From Sphingopyxis italica (GTDB lineage: Bacteria; Pseudomonadota; Alphaproteobacteria; Sphingomonadales; Sphingomonadaceae): a stretch of DNA of 64,000 bases. The translations under genes and the position numbers were made by a program. The notes beneath the pieces are model-generated. The model made no database searches. It saw only the letters and a list, made by a program, of their open reading frames with translations, and had not been told where the DNA came from. Below, piece after piece: positions 44,429-53,577 of the stretch (positions are counted from its first letter, which is position 1; every line of letters starts with the position of its first letter). The stretch lies in contig NZ_JAATIT010000001.1 in assembly GCF_011926545.1 (NCBI RefSeq), positions 653,969-717,968 of the forward strand. Reading direction: 5' to 3'.

Positions 44429-44468
44429 GGGCCGCCGCCCCTCCCTCCCCCTCCCCCGGCGGCGGCCC
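44429..44468. repeat. Intergenic hairpin 2 of the pirin-azoR-wrbA cluster
   Basis: GGGCCGCCGCC (44429-44439) pairs with GGCGGCGGCCC (44458-44468), identical arms to the hairpin at 43759-43796, and again AAAGGACA before the next start. The repeated layout suggests a duplicated or copied mRNA element, perhaps for processing or stability. Confidence 0.7.
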
Positions 44469-44504
44469 ACCCTTCCCGCTTTTCCCCAACGAAAGGACAT
44501 GATG

Positions 44505-45107
44505 ATGGCTAAGCTTTTGGTGCTTTATTATTCGAGCTATGGGCATATCGAGCAGATGGCCGACGCCGTCGCCGATGGCGCGCGCGCCGCGGGCGCCGAA
44601 GTCGATATTCGCCGCGTCGCCGAAACCGCGCCCGCGGCCGTGGTGCAGGCGGCGGGCTTCAAGACCGACACCGCGCATCCGCTGCTCAGCGATCCCAATG
44701 AGCTCGTGAATTACGACGCGATCGTCGTCGGCACCCCGACGCGCTTCGGCCGGATGGCGAGTCAGATGGCGAGTTTCTGGGACACCGCCGGCGGCGTCTG
44801 GGCGCAGGGTAAGCTGAACGGCAAGGTCGGCGCCGCCTTCACCTCGACCGCGTCGCAGCACGGCGGGCAGGAAACAACGCTCTTCTCGATCCTCACCAAC
44901 CTGCTCCACTTCGGCATGACGATCGTCGGGCTCGACTATGGCTATGCCGGCCAGATGGGCGTCGGCGAGGTCAAGGGCGGCGCCCCCTATGGCGCCACGA
45001 CGATTGCCGACGGCGACGGATCGCGCCAGCCGAGCGAAGCCGACCTTGGCGGCGCCCGCTATCTCGGCGAGCGTGTCGCGCGCGCCGCGGCGAAGCTCGC
45101 GGCCTGA
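44505..45107 (+). CDS. wrbA: NAD(P)H:quinone oxidoreductase WrbA
   Basis: 200 residues from ATG 44505, the third of three tandem ATGs, which has the best spacing from AAAGGA. Flavodoxin-like: [41 protein letters not shown] and [15 protein letters not shown]. Two-electron quinone reduction with FMN. Third gene of the cluster. Confidence 0.95.
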   Translation: MAKLLVLYYSSYGHIEQMADAVADGARAAGAEVDIRRVAETAPAAVVQAAGFKTDTAHPLLSDPNELVNYDAIVVGTPTRFGRMASQMASFWDTAGGVWAQGKLNGKVGAAFTSTASQHGGQETTLFSILTNLLHFGMTIVGLDYGYAGQMGVGEVKGGAPYGATTIADGDGSRQPSEADLGGARYLGERVARAAAKLAA

Positions 45108-45111
45108 AGCG

Positions 45112-45912
45112 ATGCGCCGTCTCCCGAGCCTCTTCCTTTCGCACGGCTCGCCGATGATGGCGCTCGAGCCCAGCCCGGCGCGGGACTTCCTCGCCGGGCT
45201 GGGCGACCAGCTACCGCGTCCGCGCGCGATCCTCGTCGTGTCGGCGCACCATGACGCGGCATATCAGGGCGGCGGCGCGACCGTCACCGCCTCGCCCGCG
45301 CCGCCGACGATCCACGACTTCGGCGGCTTTCCCGACGAGCTGTTCGCGATGCGCTATCCAGCGCCGGGCGATCCGGCGCTGGCGGGCCGCGTCGTGGAGT
45401 TGCTCGCGGACCATGGCCTTGCCGTCACCGCCGATCCCGAGCGCGGGCTCGACCATGGCGCATGGGTGCCGCTGTCGCTCATCTACCCCGGCGCCGATAT
45501 TCCGGTGATCCAGCTTTCGATCGCCTCGAACGCTTCGCCCGAATTTCATTATTCGCTCGGCCAGGCGCTGGCGCCGCTGCGCGACGAGGACGTGCTGATC
45601 GTCGGATCGGGCAGCATCACGCACAACCTTCGCGCGCTGTTTTCAGCGCGCCTGCCGATCAACGCCCCGGCGCCGGCGTGGGTCATCGATTTCACCGACT
45701 GGGTCGCTGAGCGCATGGCGGCGGGCGCCCTCGATGATGTGCTCCACAGCGTCGAGCGAGCGCCGCACGGCCCCGACAATCATCCGACGCCCGACCATAT
45801 CCTGCCGCTGTTCGTCGCGATGGGAGCGGGCGGCACGCCCCTCAACGCCGAACGGCTGCACCACAGCGTCACCTATGGCCTGCTCGCGATGGACGTTTAC
45901 GCTTTCGACTGA
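45112..45912 (+). CDS. LigB-type dioxygenase (4,5-DOPA dioxygenase/YgiD family)
   Basis: 266 residues, 4 bp after wrbA. Class III extradiol ring-cleavage fold with zinc/iron histidines in LFLSHGSPM, VSAHHD, LDHGAWVPL and GSGSITHNL. Would cleave catechol-like rings; a fitting end to a quinone/catechol detoxification set. Exact substrate unknown. Confidence 0.9.
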   Translation: MRRLPSLFLSHGSPMMALEPSPARDFLAGLGDQLPRPRAILVVSAHHDAAYQGGGATVTASPAPPTIHDFGGFPDELFAMRYPAPGDPALAGRVVELLADHGLAVTADPERGLDHGAWVPLSLIYPGADIPVIQLSIASNASPEFHYSLGQALAPLRDEDVLIVGSGSITHNLRALFSARLPINAPAPAWVIDFTDWVAERMAAGALDDVLHSVERAPHGPDNHPTPDHILPLFVAMGAGGTPLNAERLHHSVTYGLLAMDVYAFD

Positions 45913-45936
45913 CGGGCGGCCCGCCTATAGCGCGCC

Positions 45937-46620
45937 ATGCTCCTTTCAGATCGTGTTCTCTTCCTCGACGGCGAGGCCCTCGTCATCGACAAGCCCGCCG
46001 GCCTTCCCGTCGATGCGCCGCGCGACGGCAGCCTCAGCCTCGAAAACCATCTCGACCTGTTGAAGTTCGGCTTCAAACGCTGGCCGCTTCCCGTTCACCG
46101 GCTCGATCGCGACACCTCGGGCTGTCTGCTCCTCGCGCGCAATCCGAAGGCGCACGGCCGCTTCACGCGTGCCTTCGAAAGCCGCGAGGTCGAAAAGCAA
46201 TATCTTGCGATCGTCGATGGCGTGCCCGACGCCGACGGCGGCACGATCGACCTGCCGCTCGCCAAAGTATCGACCGCCGAAACCGGCTGGCGCATGGTCG
46301 GCGACCCGAAAGGCAAGCCCTCGGTCTCGCATTGGGAAAAGCTCGCCGTCGTCGGCGAGCGCAGCCTGCTACGCTTTCGTCCCGAAACCGGCCGCACGCA
46401 CCAGCTGCGCGTCCACGCGCTCGAAGGGCTCGGCTTCCCGCTCGTCGGCGATCCCGTCTATGGCCGCGGCGGCACGAAGACGCGCACGCTGCTCCACGCC
46501 GAAAGGCTGGTCGTAAAACGTGACGTCAAGCCGTCTATTATTGCCGAAGCGCCCTTCCCCGACGCCTTCGTCGCGCTGGGCTTCGCGGCGCCGGAGGGAG
46601 CGGAGCCGACGCGTGGCTGA
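45937..46620 (+). CDS. RluA family rRNA/tRNA pseudouridine synthase
   Basis: 227 residues. Catalytic Asp in PVHRLDRDTSGCLLLAR, plus FTRAFESREVEKQYLAIVDG and RPETGRTHQLRVH. No S4 domain. Modifies uridine in rRNA or tRNA; the target cannot be told. Its last 8 bp overlap the next gene. Confidence 0.93.
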   Translation: MLLSDRVLFLDGEALVIDKPAGLPVDAPRDGSLSLENHLDLLKFGFKRWPLPVHRLDRDTSGCLLLARNPKAHGRFTRAFESREVEKQYLAIVDGVPDADGGTIDLPLAKVSTAETGWRMVGDPKGKPSVSHWEKLAVVGERSLLRFRPETGRTHQLRVHALEGLGFPLVGDPVYGRGGTKTRTLLHAERLVVKRDVKPSIIAEAPFPDAFVALGFAAPEGAEPTRG

Positions 46621-47014
46621 CATCCCCGAAAGCGCGATCACGGAAAAGTTTCTCGCCGGGTCGGGCCCAGGGGGCCAGAATGTCAACAAGGTCGCGACCG
46701 CGTGCCAGCTACGCGTCGACGTGTTCGCGCTCGGCCTCGCGCCCGACGCCTATCGCCGGCTCAAGACGCTTGCGGGGAGCAAGATGACTTCCGCAGGCGA
46801 ACTCGTCATCCTGGCGCGCAGCTTTCGCACCCAGGAAGCGAACCGCGCCGATGCGCGCGCGCGGCTGAACGAGTTGGTCGACGCCGCGCTCGTCCGCCCC
46901 GAACGGCGGATCAAGACCAGGCCGAGCAAGGCGGCGAAGGCGCGGCGCGTCGACAGCAAGAAGGCGCGCAGCAGCATCAAGGCCGGGCGCGGGCGAGTGC
47001 GCGGCACCGACTGA
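46613..47014 (+). CDS. arfB: Peptidyl-tRNA hydrolase ArfB (ribosome rescue)
   Basis: 133 residues from GTG 46613, overlapping the pseudouridine synthase by eight bases. GGQ motif GSGPGGQNVNKV and the basic C-terminal tail (RRIKTRPSKAAKARRVDSKKARSSIKAGRGR) that enters the mRNA channel. It releases peptides from ribosomes stalled without a stop codon. Lacks release-factor recognition domains, so it is not a canonical RF. Confidence 0.92.
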   Translation: MADIPESAITEKFLAGSGPGGQNVNKVATACQLRVDVFALGLAPDAYRRLKTLAGSKMTSAGELVILARSFRTQEANRADARARLNELVDAALVRPERRIKTRPSKAAKARRVDSKKARSSIKAGRGRVRGTD

Positions 47015-47024
47015 GGCGCCCGCG

Positions 47025-47615
47025 ATGACCAGCCTTTATCGCCTCGATGCGCCGGCAAGCACGATCGCCGCCACGTTCGGCGCCGAGGCGGGAAACGACC
47101 CGTGGACCGGCGATTATGTCGCACCCGGCCGCCCCGCGCCGGTGATCGTCAGCGACGGGCGCGGCGGGTCGCGACGCTGGCTGCGCCCGAGGCTGTGGGG
47201 CGTCCCGCCGCCGCCGCAGGGCACGGAGCCCGTCACGCACGTTCGCAACCTGCAAAGCCCGTTCTGGATCGGCACGCTGCGTCATGCCGAACTGCGCTGC
47301 CTGATCCCCGCGACCGCCTTTGCCTATTGGTCGGGATCCGAAGGCGCGCGGCGACAGCATTGGTTTTCGGTGCCTTCGCAGCCGGTCTTCGCCTTTGCCG
47401 GCGTCGTGCGGCAGGGGGAGGACTGGCCATGCTTCGCGATGCTGACGACCGAGGCGAACCGGCTGGTTGCGCATCACCAGCCGCAAGCCATGCCGGTGAT
47501 CCTGCACCGCGAAGATCATGCAACCTGGCTCTGCGGCGAATGGCGTGCGGCCGTCGCGCTCGCAGCCCCCTTTCCCAGCCAGTTGATGGCCGTCGGCGAC
47601 ACGCCGCCGGTATAG
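47025..47615 (+). CDS. Degenerate SRAP/HMCES-like protein
   Basis: 196 residues. SRAP fold marks: VRNLQSPFWIGTLRHAELRCLIPATAFAYW (conserved N-A-R-xE region), WPCFAMLTTEANRLVAHHQPQAMPVIL and the C-terminal WL region. However, the family's catalytic Cys2 (MCGR) is absent: the protein starts MTSLYRLDAP. The usual catalytic Glu in FYEW is also altered (FAYW). If translation really starts here, it cannot form the DNA-protein crosslink of YedK/HMCES. Follows arfB by 10 bp. Confidence 0.75.
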   Translation: MTSLYRLDAPASTIAATFGAEAGNDPWTGDYVAPGRPAPVIVSDGRGGSRRWLRPRLWGVPPPPQGTEPVTHVRNLQSPFWIGTLRHAELRCLIPATAFAYWSGSEGARRQHWFSVPSQPVFAFAGVVRQGEDWPCFAMLTTEANRLVAHHQPQAMPVILHREDHATWLCGEWRAAVALAAPFPSQLMAVGDTPPV

Positions 47616-47703
47616 ACGAACTTCACCATATCGCTTCACTTCGCGGTAACCAGCGAGGCCCTAAATTCGCTTCGACCAAGAACGACATGCAGGGACCGGA
47701 TCC

Positions 47704-48033
47704 GTGTTGGGGAATCGCACCATCGAAACCAAAAAGGCGCCGAAGGGCGCGCGCGGCGCCGAGCGCGCGCCGGTAACCGCGCGCGCGCGCTTCCGCGAAC
47801 CGGGGCTCAACCCCTTCAACGTCGAATTGTTCGACCTGTCGTCGACCGGCTTTCGCATGGTGACATCGTTCCGGCCGCAGATCGGCAAGCATATCTGGGT
47901 CAACCTGCCGGGGTTGCAGCCATTGGAAGCCGTCGTGCGCCGCGCCGACGGCAATAATTACGGCTGCGAATTCGTGCATCCGCTCCATGTGTCGGTCGCC
48001 CAGCATCTGCAGGCGAAGCTGCGCGGCCAGTAA
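47704..48033 (+). CDS. PilZ domain protein
   Basis: 109 residues from GTG 47704 (AGGGA upstream). PilZ c-di-GMP fold: the N-terminal basic segment RARFREPGLNPF and ELFDLSSTGFRMVTSF (DxSxxG), then WVNLPGLQPLEAVVRRADGNNYGCEFVHPL. The RxxxR motif is not canonical, so binding affinity is uncertain. A potential receptor for the cyclase at 15459. Confidence 0.85.
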   Translation: MLGNRTIETKKAPKGARGAERAPVTARARFREPGLNPFNVELFDLSSTGFRMVTSFRPQIGKHIWVNLPGLQPLEAVVRRADGNNYGCEFVHPLHVSVAQHLQAKLRGQ

Positions 48034-48038
48034 GCGGC

Positions 48039-48464
48039 TCAGCCCTCGGGCTTTTCCGACTTCTTCAATATATGCTTCCACTCGGCGGGCGTCACGCGCC
48101 CGACCGACAGGCGCGACTGGCGAATGAGGTCCATGTCGGCGAGCTTCGGGTCGGCCTTGATCGATGCGAGCGTCACCGGATGGGCGAGCGCGCGGACCGG
48201 GGCGACGCGCACCACAACCCAGGGCGAACCCTTATCGGCGGTGGGATCGGGGAAGCTTTCCTCGGTGATCTCCATGATCCCGACGCATTCCTTGCCGATA
48301 TTGCTGTGATAGAAAAAGGCTTCGTCGCCCTCCTTCATCGCCATCATGTTGAGTTTCGCGGTGTGGTTGCGCACCCCGTCCCAGATGCCGGTGCCGTCCT
48401 TGACCAGCTGGTCCCACGCATAGGCGTCGGGTTCGGATTTCATCAGCCAATATTGCTTTGCCAT
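48039..48464 (-). CDS. EVE domain protein
   Basis: 141 residues. YWLMKSEPDAYAWDQL, GIWDGVRNHTAKLNMMAMKEGDEAFFYHSN, then WVVVRVAPVRALAHPVTLASIKAD. The EVE domain is related to PUA/YTH-like modified-base readers (human THYN1). Convergent with the PilZ gene (5 bp gap). Confidence 0.92.
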   Translation of the reverse strand: MAKQYWLMKSEPDAYAWDQLVKDGTGIWDGVRNHTAKLNMMAMKEGDEAFFYHSNIGKECVGIMEITEESFPDPTADKGSPWVVVRVAPVRALAHPVTLASIKADPKLADMDLIRQSRLSVGRVTPAEWKHILKKSEKPEG

Positions 48465-48576
48465 GCCGGCGGCTTAGCCGAAGCGTGCGCGGGGCGGAAC
48501 CGCCTTTTTCCCTTTAACCGTCGCCGCGCAGCGCCTAAATCGGTTTCATAGCGCGCCCGCTGGCGCCCCTTTTCAG

Positions 48577-49521
48577 ATGGACTTCAATCGCATGACCGCA
48601 GCCGTTCCCGTCATTTCCATGTCGCTTCCCGCCGACCAGTTCGCAAAGGATTTCGGGGCGTCGTTCGAACGCTTCGGTTTCGCGATGATCACCGATCATG
48701 GCATCGATCCCGCGCTGATCGACGAAGCCTGGGCGAAGGCGAAGGCGTTCTTCGCGCTGCCCGAGGAGGTCAAGCGCGCCTATCACATCGCGGGCGGCGG
48801 CGGCGCGCGCGGCTATACGCCGTTCGGGACCGAAATCGCCAAGGGCGCCAAAGAGGTCGACCTCAAGGAATTCTGGCACGTCGGCCGCGACCTGCCCGCC
48901 GGCCACCGCCTCGCCGCGCAGCAGCCGAACAATGTCTGGCCGAAAGAAGTCGAAGGCTTCCGCGCCGCCTATGACAGACTGTTCGCCGAATTCGACCGCG
49001 TCGGCGGGCGGCTGCTCGCGGGGATCGCGCGCTATCTCGGCCTCGACCCCGATTTCTTCGACGACACCGTCGCCGACGGCAACAGCGTGATGCGCCTGCT
49101 CCATTATCCGCCGGTCGAGGCCCCCGCCAAGGGCATCCGTGCCGAAGCGCATGAGGACATCAACACGATCACGCTGCTGCTCGGTGCCGAGGAAGCGGGG
49201 CTGGAGATCCTCGACAAGGACGGCAGTTGGCTTCCCGTCTCGCCGCCGCCGGGCGCGATGGCGGTCAACGTCGGCGACATGCTCCAGCGGCTGACCAACA
49301 ACCGCCTGCCTTCGACGACGCACCGCGTCCGCAATCCCGACGCGGGCCGCGCGAGCGTCGCGCGCTATTCGATGCCCTTCTTCCTCCACTTCCGATCGGA
49401 CTATCCGATCGAAACGCTCGAAAGCTGCATCGACGCGTCGCACCCGGACCTCTATCCGGCGCCGATCACCGCCGACGACTATCTGCAAGAGCGGCTGCGC
49501 GAGATCGGGCTGAAGACGTGA
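48577..49521 (+). CDS. Isopenicillin N synthase-like 2-oxoglutarate/Fe(II) oxygenase
   Basis: 314 residues. DIOX fold with HxD in RAEAHEDINTITLLL, second His in STTHRVRNP and the 2-OG Arg in ARYSMPFF. N-terminal DIOX_N region (FGFAMITDHGIDPALIDEAW). Substrate unknown; such enzymes in alphaproteobacteria are often annotated only as family. Start ATG 48577 (48592 possible). Confidence 0.9.
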   Translation: MDFNRMTAAVPVISMSLPADQFAKDFGASFERFGFAMITDHGIDPALIDEAWAKAKAFFALPEEVKRAYHIAGGGGARGYTPFGTEIAKGAKEVDLKEFWHVGRDLPAGHRLAAQQPNNVWPKEVEGFRAAYDRLFAEFDRVGGRLLAGIARYLGLDPDFFDDTVADGNSVMRLLHYPPVEAPAKGIRAEAHEDINTITLLLGAEEAGLEILDKDGSWLPVSPPPGAMAVNVGDMLQRLTNNRLPSTTHRVRNPDAGRASVARYSMPFFLHFRSDYPIETLESCIDASHPDLYPAPITADDYLQERLREIGLKT

Positions 49522-50588
49522 TGCGCGGGGCCGCTGCTTTCGCGCTGGCGGCGAGCCTTGGTTCGCTGCAACCCGCCTTGGCCGCCCCGCAATCGCCGAG
49601 CCCGCCCTGGAGCGCGCCGGCGACGACCGAGGTCGTGACCGAGGATCGCAACTTTACCAGCGGCGATGCCGAGCTGTCGGGAACGCTCCATCTGCCGGTC
49701 AGCGGCAAGCCCGTCGCGGCGGTCGTCGTGACGCACAGCGCCTCGTCGCCGCTGCGCTCGGCATCGCTCTACGATCATCTCAAGACGATCCTGCCCGCGC
49801 TCGGTATCGCCGTCTTCACCTATGACCGGCGCGGATCGGGCGCCTCGGGCACGAAGGATGCGGGGGGCGATTTCACGGTCCTGGCCGACGACGCGATCGC
49901 CGCCGCGCGGAGCCTGAAGAGCGATCCGCGCATCGATCCGCGGCGCATCGGAACGTGGGGGCTGAGCCAGGGCGGCTGGATTTCGCCGCTCGCGGCGTCG
50001 CGAAGCCCCGATATCGCCTTTGTCGTCGCGGTGTCGGCGCCGGTCGTGACCGCCGACGTCCAGATGATCTTTTCCTCGACCAACCATTTGAAAGCCAATG
50101 GCTATTCAGAGGCCGATATCGACCAGATGGTCGCGGCGCGCAAGGCCGTCGACGATTATATGCGGGGCACGGTTGGCCGCGCCGAGGCGCAGGCGAAGCT
50201 CGACGGGATCAAGACCAAGCCGTGGTTCAAATATCTCTATATGGGCGAAACCTTCCGCGACCGCGAAGTGTCGGGGTGGCGCAAGGAGATCGAAAATGAT
50301 CCGCTGGTGAATCTGAAGGCGGTCACCGTGCCGACGCTCATCCTCTATGGCGCCGACGATGCGGTCGTGCCGGTCGCCGATTCGGCCGAGCGGTTGCAGG
50401 CCGTCGCGCCGCAAATGCCCAATATAGACGTGCATGTGATCGCGGGGGCCGATCATGCGATGCAGATGTCGGAAGACCTCAAGACCTCACTCGACCCCAA
50501 GCACGACGGCACCGAGCGGCCCGATTCGCCCGAGTATTTCGCGCTGCTGGCGAGTTGGCTCGCCGCGCGGGGGTTGGTTGGGGACTGA
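49521..50588 (+). CDS. Secreted alpha/beta hydrolase
   Basis: 355 residues; its ATG overlaps the preceding stop by one base (TGATG). Signal peptide AAAFALAASLGSLQPALAAP. Hydrolase motifs: THSASSPLR oxyanion region, YDRRGSGAS, nucleophile elbow GLSQGGW (Ser), acid in YGADDAVVP and His in AGADHAM. Coupled to the oxygenase gene; substrate unknown. Confidence 0.9.
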   Translation: MRGAAAFALAASLGSLQPALAAPQSPSPPWSAPATTEVVTEDRNFTSGDAELSGTLHLPVSGKPVAAVVVTHSASSPLRSASLYDHLKTILPALGIAVFTYDRRGSGASGTKDAGGDFTVLADDAIAAARSLKSDPRIDPRRIGTWGLSQGGWISPLAASRSPDIAFVVAVSAPVVTADVQMIFSSTNHLKANGYSEADIDQMVAARKAVDDYMRGTVGRAEAQAKLDGIKTKPWFKYLYMGETFRDREVSGWRKEIENDPLVNLKAVTVPTLILYGADDAVVPVADSAERLQAVAPQMPNIDVHVIAGADHAMQMSEDLKTSLDPKHDGTERPDSPEYFALLASWLAARGLVGD

Positions 50589-50662
50589 GCCACTGGCCCT
50601 GACGCGATCTCCGCGCGAACATATAATTGTCCCCGTCCCGCCGCGCGGCTAAAGCAGCGCGC

Positions 50663-52252
50663 GTGACCGCGCTTTCCTCCCGTATCGCCGCTTTCGCCGA
50701 CCGCTGGCCAAAGTTCCTCGCCCTGTTGCTCGGCGCCGTTTCGGCGACGGGGTTCGCGCCGCTCGACCTCTGGCCGCTGACCCTGCTGGCGCTCGCCGCG
50801 TGGATGGCGCTGGTCGCGCGCGCGCCGCGCGGCTGGCGCGCCGCCGGCGTCGGCTGGGCGTTCGGGGTCGGGCATTTCGCGATCGGCCTCAACTGGATCG
50901 CGACCGCCTTCACCTATCAGGCGGCGATGCCGGCATGGCTGGGGTGGATCGCGGTTGTGCTGCTGGCGCTCTATCTGGCGGTTTATCCGGCGCTCGCGGC
51001 TTGGGGTGCGTGGTTGGTGAAGCCCAGGGGCGACACACATTTTGCGGCGCCGTCCTATCTGCTGGCGTTCGGCGGGCTCTGGATTCTCACCGAGTGGCTC
51101 CGCAGCTGGATTTTTACCGGCTTCGCGTGGAATCCGCTGGGGGTGATCGCCGTCCCGCACGCCGCCGTGCCCGCTCGCTGGATCGGAACCTATGGCATGA
51201 GCGGGATCGTCTTCCTGCTCGCGGGGGTTCTGATCCTGGCGTGGTTTCGCCGCCGCGTCGCCGCGGCCGCGCTATTCGGCAGCGTGCTGCTTTTTTGGGG
51301 CGCCGCCTTCGTTTCGCAGATGGGCAGCAACGCCGACGCCGCCGTTCACACCAAGGGCGCTGACCGCATCCCCGTCACCGTCGTCCAGCCCAATGTCGGG
51401 CAGCAGGACAAGTGGGAGGGCAGCAAGGCCGACGCCAATTTCGCCAAGCTCGCGCGGCTGACGACGCCGAAGGACGACATACCGCGGCTGATCCTGTGGC
51501 CCGAAGCCGCCGTGCCCGACTATCTCGAACGCGGCTATCCATCGGTCTATTACGACCGTTCGCCCGCCGAAGCCCGCGCGCGGATCGTCCGGTTGATGAA
51601 CCCCGACGACGTCATGCTGCTCGGCGCGCTAAAGCTGGAGCTCGACAAGACCGGCGAGGTCGTCGGCGCGCGCAACGCGGTGATGACGGTGCATGCCGAC
51701 GGCACGCTCGGCCCGCGTTACGACAAGGCGCATCTGGTGCCCTATGGCGAATATCTGCCGATGCGGCCGATCCTGTCGGCACTCGGCCTTTCGCGGCTCG
51801 CGCCCGGCGATATCGATTTCTGGCCGGGTCCCGGTCCCCGCACGCTCGACCTCGGCGCCTTCGGCCGCGCCGGGCTGCAAATCTGTTACGAGATCATCTT
51901 TTCGGGCCAGGTCGTCGATCGCGACCATCGCCCCGACTTCATCTTCAACCCGTCGAACGATGCCTGGTTCGGCAGCTGGGGCCCGCCGCAGCATCTCGCC
52001 CAGGCGCGCCTCCGCGCGATCGAGGAGGGTCTGCCGGTGATCCGCGCAACGCCGACGGGAATCAGCGCGGTGATCGACGCCGACGGCCGCATTGTCGAAT
52101 CGCTGCCGATGCACGCGGCGGGGCGCATCGACACGGTGGTGCCGCCCGCGCGCGCGCCGACGCTGTTTGCGCGCTTCGGCAATAGTCTGCCCGTCGGTTT
52201 CGCGCTGCTGCTGCTCGCGCTGGCCATTGCGTTCCGGCGCTCGGGGCGCTAA
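50663..52252 (+). CDS. lnt: Apolipoprotein N-acyltransferase
   Basis: 529 residues from GTG 50663. Several N-terminal membrane helices and a nitrilase-like domain: Glu in LILWPEAAVPDY, Lys in YDKAHLVPYGEYLP and Cys in LQICYEIIFSG. Adds the third acyl chain to lipoproteins in the inner membrane. Relevant targets here include SodC and the island cytochrome c. Confidence 0.95.
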   Translation: MTALSSRIAAFADRWPKFLALLLGAVSATGFAPLDLWPLTLLALAAWMALVARAPRGWRAAGVGWAFGVGHFAIGLNWIATAFTYQAAMPAWLGWIAVVLLALYLAVYPALAAWGAWLVKPRGDTHFAAPSYLLAFGGLWILTEWLRSWIFTGFAWNPLGVIAVPHAAVPARWIGTYGMSGIVFLLAGVLILAWFRRRVAAAALFGSVLLFWGAAFVSQMGSNADAAVHTKGADRIPVTVVQPNVGQQDKWEGSKADANFAKLARLTTPKDDIPRLILWPEAAVPDYLERGYPSVYYDRSPAEARARIVRLMNPDDVMLLGALKLELDKTGEVVGARNAVMTVHADGTLGPRYDKAHLVPYGEYLPMRPILSALGLSRLAPGDIDFWPGPGPRTLDLGAFGRAGLQICYEIIFSGQVVDRDHRPDFIFNPSNDAWFGSWGPPQHLAQARLRAIEEGLPVIRATPTGISAVIDADGRIVESLPMHAAGRIDTVVPPARAPTLFARFGNSLPVGFALLLLALAIAFRRSGR

Positions 52253-52304
52253 CAGCGCGCCGACATAAAGCATCCTTTATATTCGATTCCGAGAAGGCTT
52301 TCCC

Positions 52305-53525
52305 ATGCGCAACAGCTTCCTTTTCACCTCCGAAAGCGTGTCGGAGGGCCATCCCGACAAGGTCGCAGACCAGATTTCGGATTCGATCGTCGACCTGTTC
52401 CTGTCGAAGGACCCCGAAGCGCGCGTCGCATGCGAGACGCTGACGACGACGCAGCTCGTCGTGCTCGCGGGCGAGATCCGCTGCAAGGGCGTGTTCGAGA
52501 ATGACGCATGGGCGCCGGGCGCGCTCGACGAGATCGAGGCGACGGTTCGCAAGACGGTGCGCGAGATTGGTTACGAGCAGTCGGGCTTTCACTGGCAGAG
52601 CTTCCGCTTCGAGAATAATCTCCACGGCCAGTCGGCGCATATCGCGCAGGGCGTCGACGAAAGCGGCGACAAGGACGAGGGCGCCGGCGATCAGGGGATC
52701 ATGTTCGGCTATGCGTCGGACGAGACCCCCGACCTGATGCCCGCGACGCTCGATTACAGCCACAAGATCCTCGAGCGCATGGCCGCCGACCGCAAGGCGG
52801 GCACCGCGCCCTTCCTCGAGCCCGACACCAAGAGCCAGGTTACGCTGCGCTATGCCAATGAGCGCCCGGTCGAGGCGACCGCGATCGTCGTGTCGACGCA
52901 GCATGCGCCCGGCTATTATTTCCACAACGGCGAAGGCGACGAAGCGAAATATACCGAACTGCGCAAATATGTGCTCGGCGTGATCGCCGACGTGCTGCCC
53001 GCCGAGCTGCTCACCGCGAACACCGTCTATCACATCAACCCGACCGGCCGCTTCGAGATCGGCGGGCCCGACGGCGACGCGGGGCTGACCGGGCGCAAGA
53101 TCATCGTCGACACCTATGGCGGCGCGAGCCCGCATGGCGGCGGCGCGTTCAGCGGCAAGGATCCGACCAAGGTCGATCGCTCGGCCGCCTATATCACGCG
53201 TTATCTGGCGAAGAATATCGTCGCCGCGGGGCTCGCGCGCCGCTGCACGATCCAGCTCAGCTATGCGATCGGCGTTGCCGAGCCGTTGTCGATCTATGTC
53301 GACCTGCACGGCACCGGCACGGTCGAAGAAAGCCGCATCGAGGCCGCGATCCCCGGCCTCGTGCGCCTGACGCCGAAGGGCATCCGCACCCACCTCGGCC
53401 TCAACAAGCCGATCTATCGGCAGACCGCCGCCTATGGCCATTTCGGCCGCACCGCCGAGGGCGACGCCTTCCCGTGGGAGCGCACCGACCTCGTCGACAA
53501 GCTCAAGGCCGCGCTCGCGGCCTGA
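52305..53525 (+). CDS. metK: S-adenosylmethionine synthase
   Basis: 406 residues. [51 protein letters not shown] and [19 protein letters not shown] are all present. Makes SAM from Met and ATP. GAGAAGG sits eight bases before the start. A short hairpin (ATAAAG-CATC-CTTTAT) lies just upstream. Confidence 0.97.
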   Translation: MRNSFLFTSESVSEGHPDKVADQISDSIVDLFLSKDPEARVACETLTTTQLVVLAGEIRCKGVFENDAWAPGALDEIEATVRKTVREIGYEQSGFHWQSFRFENNLHGQSAHIAQGVDESGDKDEGAGDQGIMFGYASDETPDLMPATLDYSHKILERMAADRKAGTAPFLEPDTKSQVTLRYANERPVEATAIVVSTQHAPGYYFHNGEGDEAKYTELRKYVLGVIADVLPAELLTANTVYHINPTGRFEIGGPDGDAGLTGRKIIVDTYGGASPHGGGAFSGKDPTKVDRSAAYITRYLAKNIVAAGLARRCTIQLSYAIGVAEPLSIYVDLHGTGTVEESRIEAAIPGLVRLTPKGIRTHLGLNKPIYRQTAAYGHFGRTAEGDAFPWERTDLVDKLKAALAA

Positions 53526-53577
53526 TAAGGGCCGGGGGCGCTTGCCGCCCCCGCCTCGCCGCGCTAACGGGCGCGCC

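Noticed and set aside
52253..52304. SAM riboswitch upstream of metK
   Set aside because: Only 52 bp separates lnt and metK. A 6-bp hairpin is present but I could not match known SAM-class consensus sequences, so no call is made.
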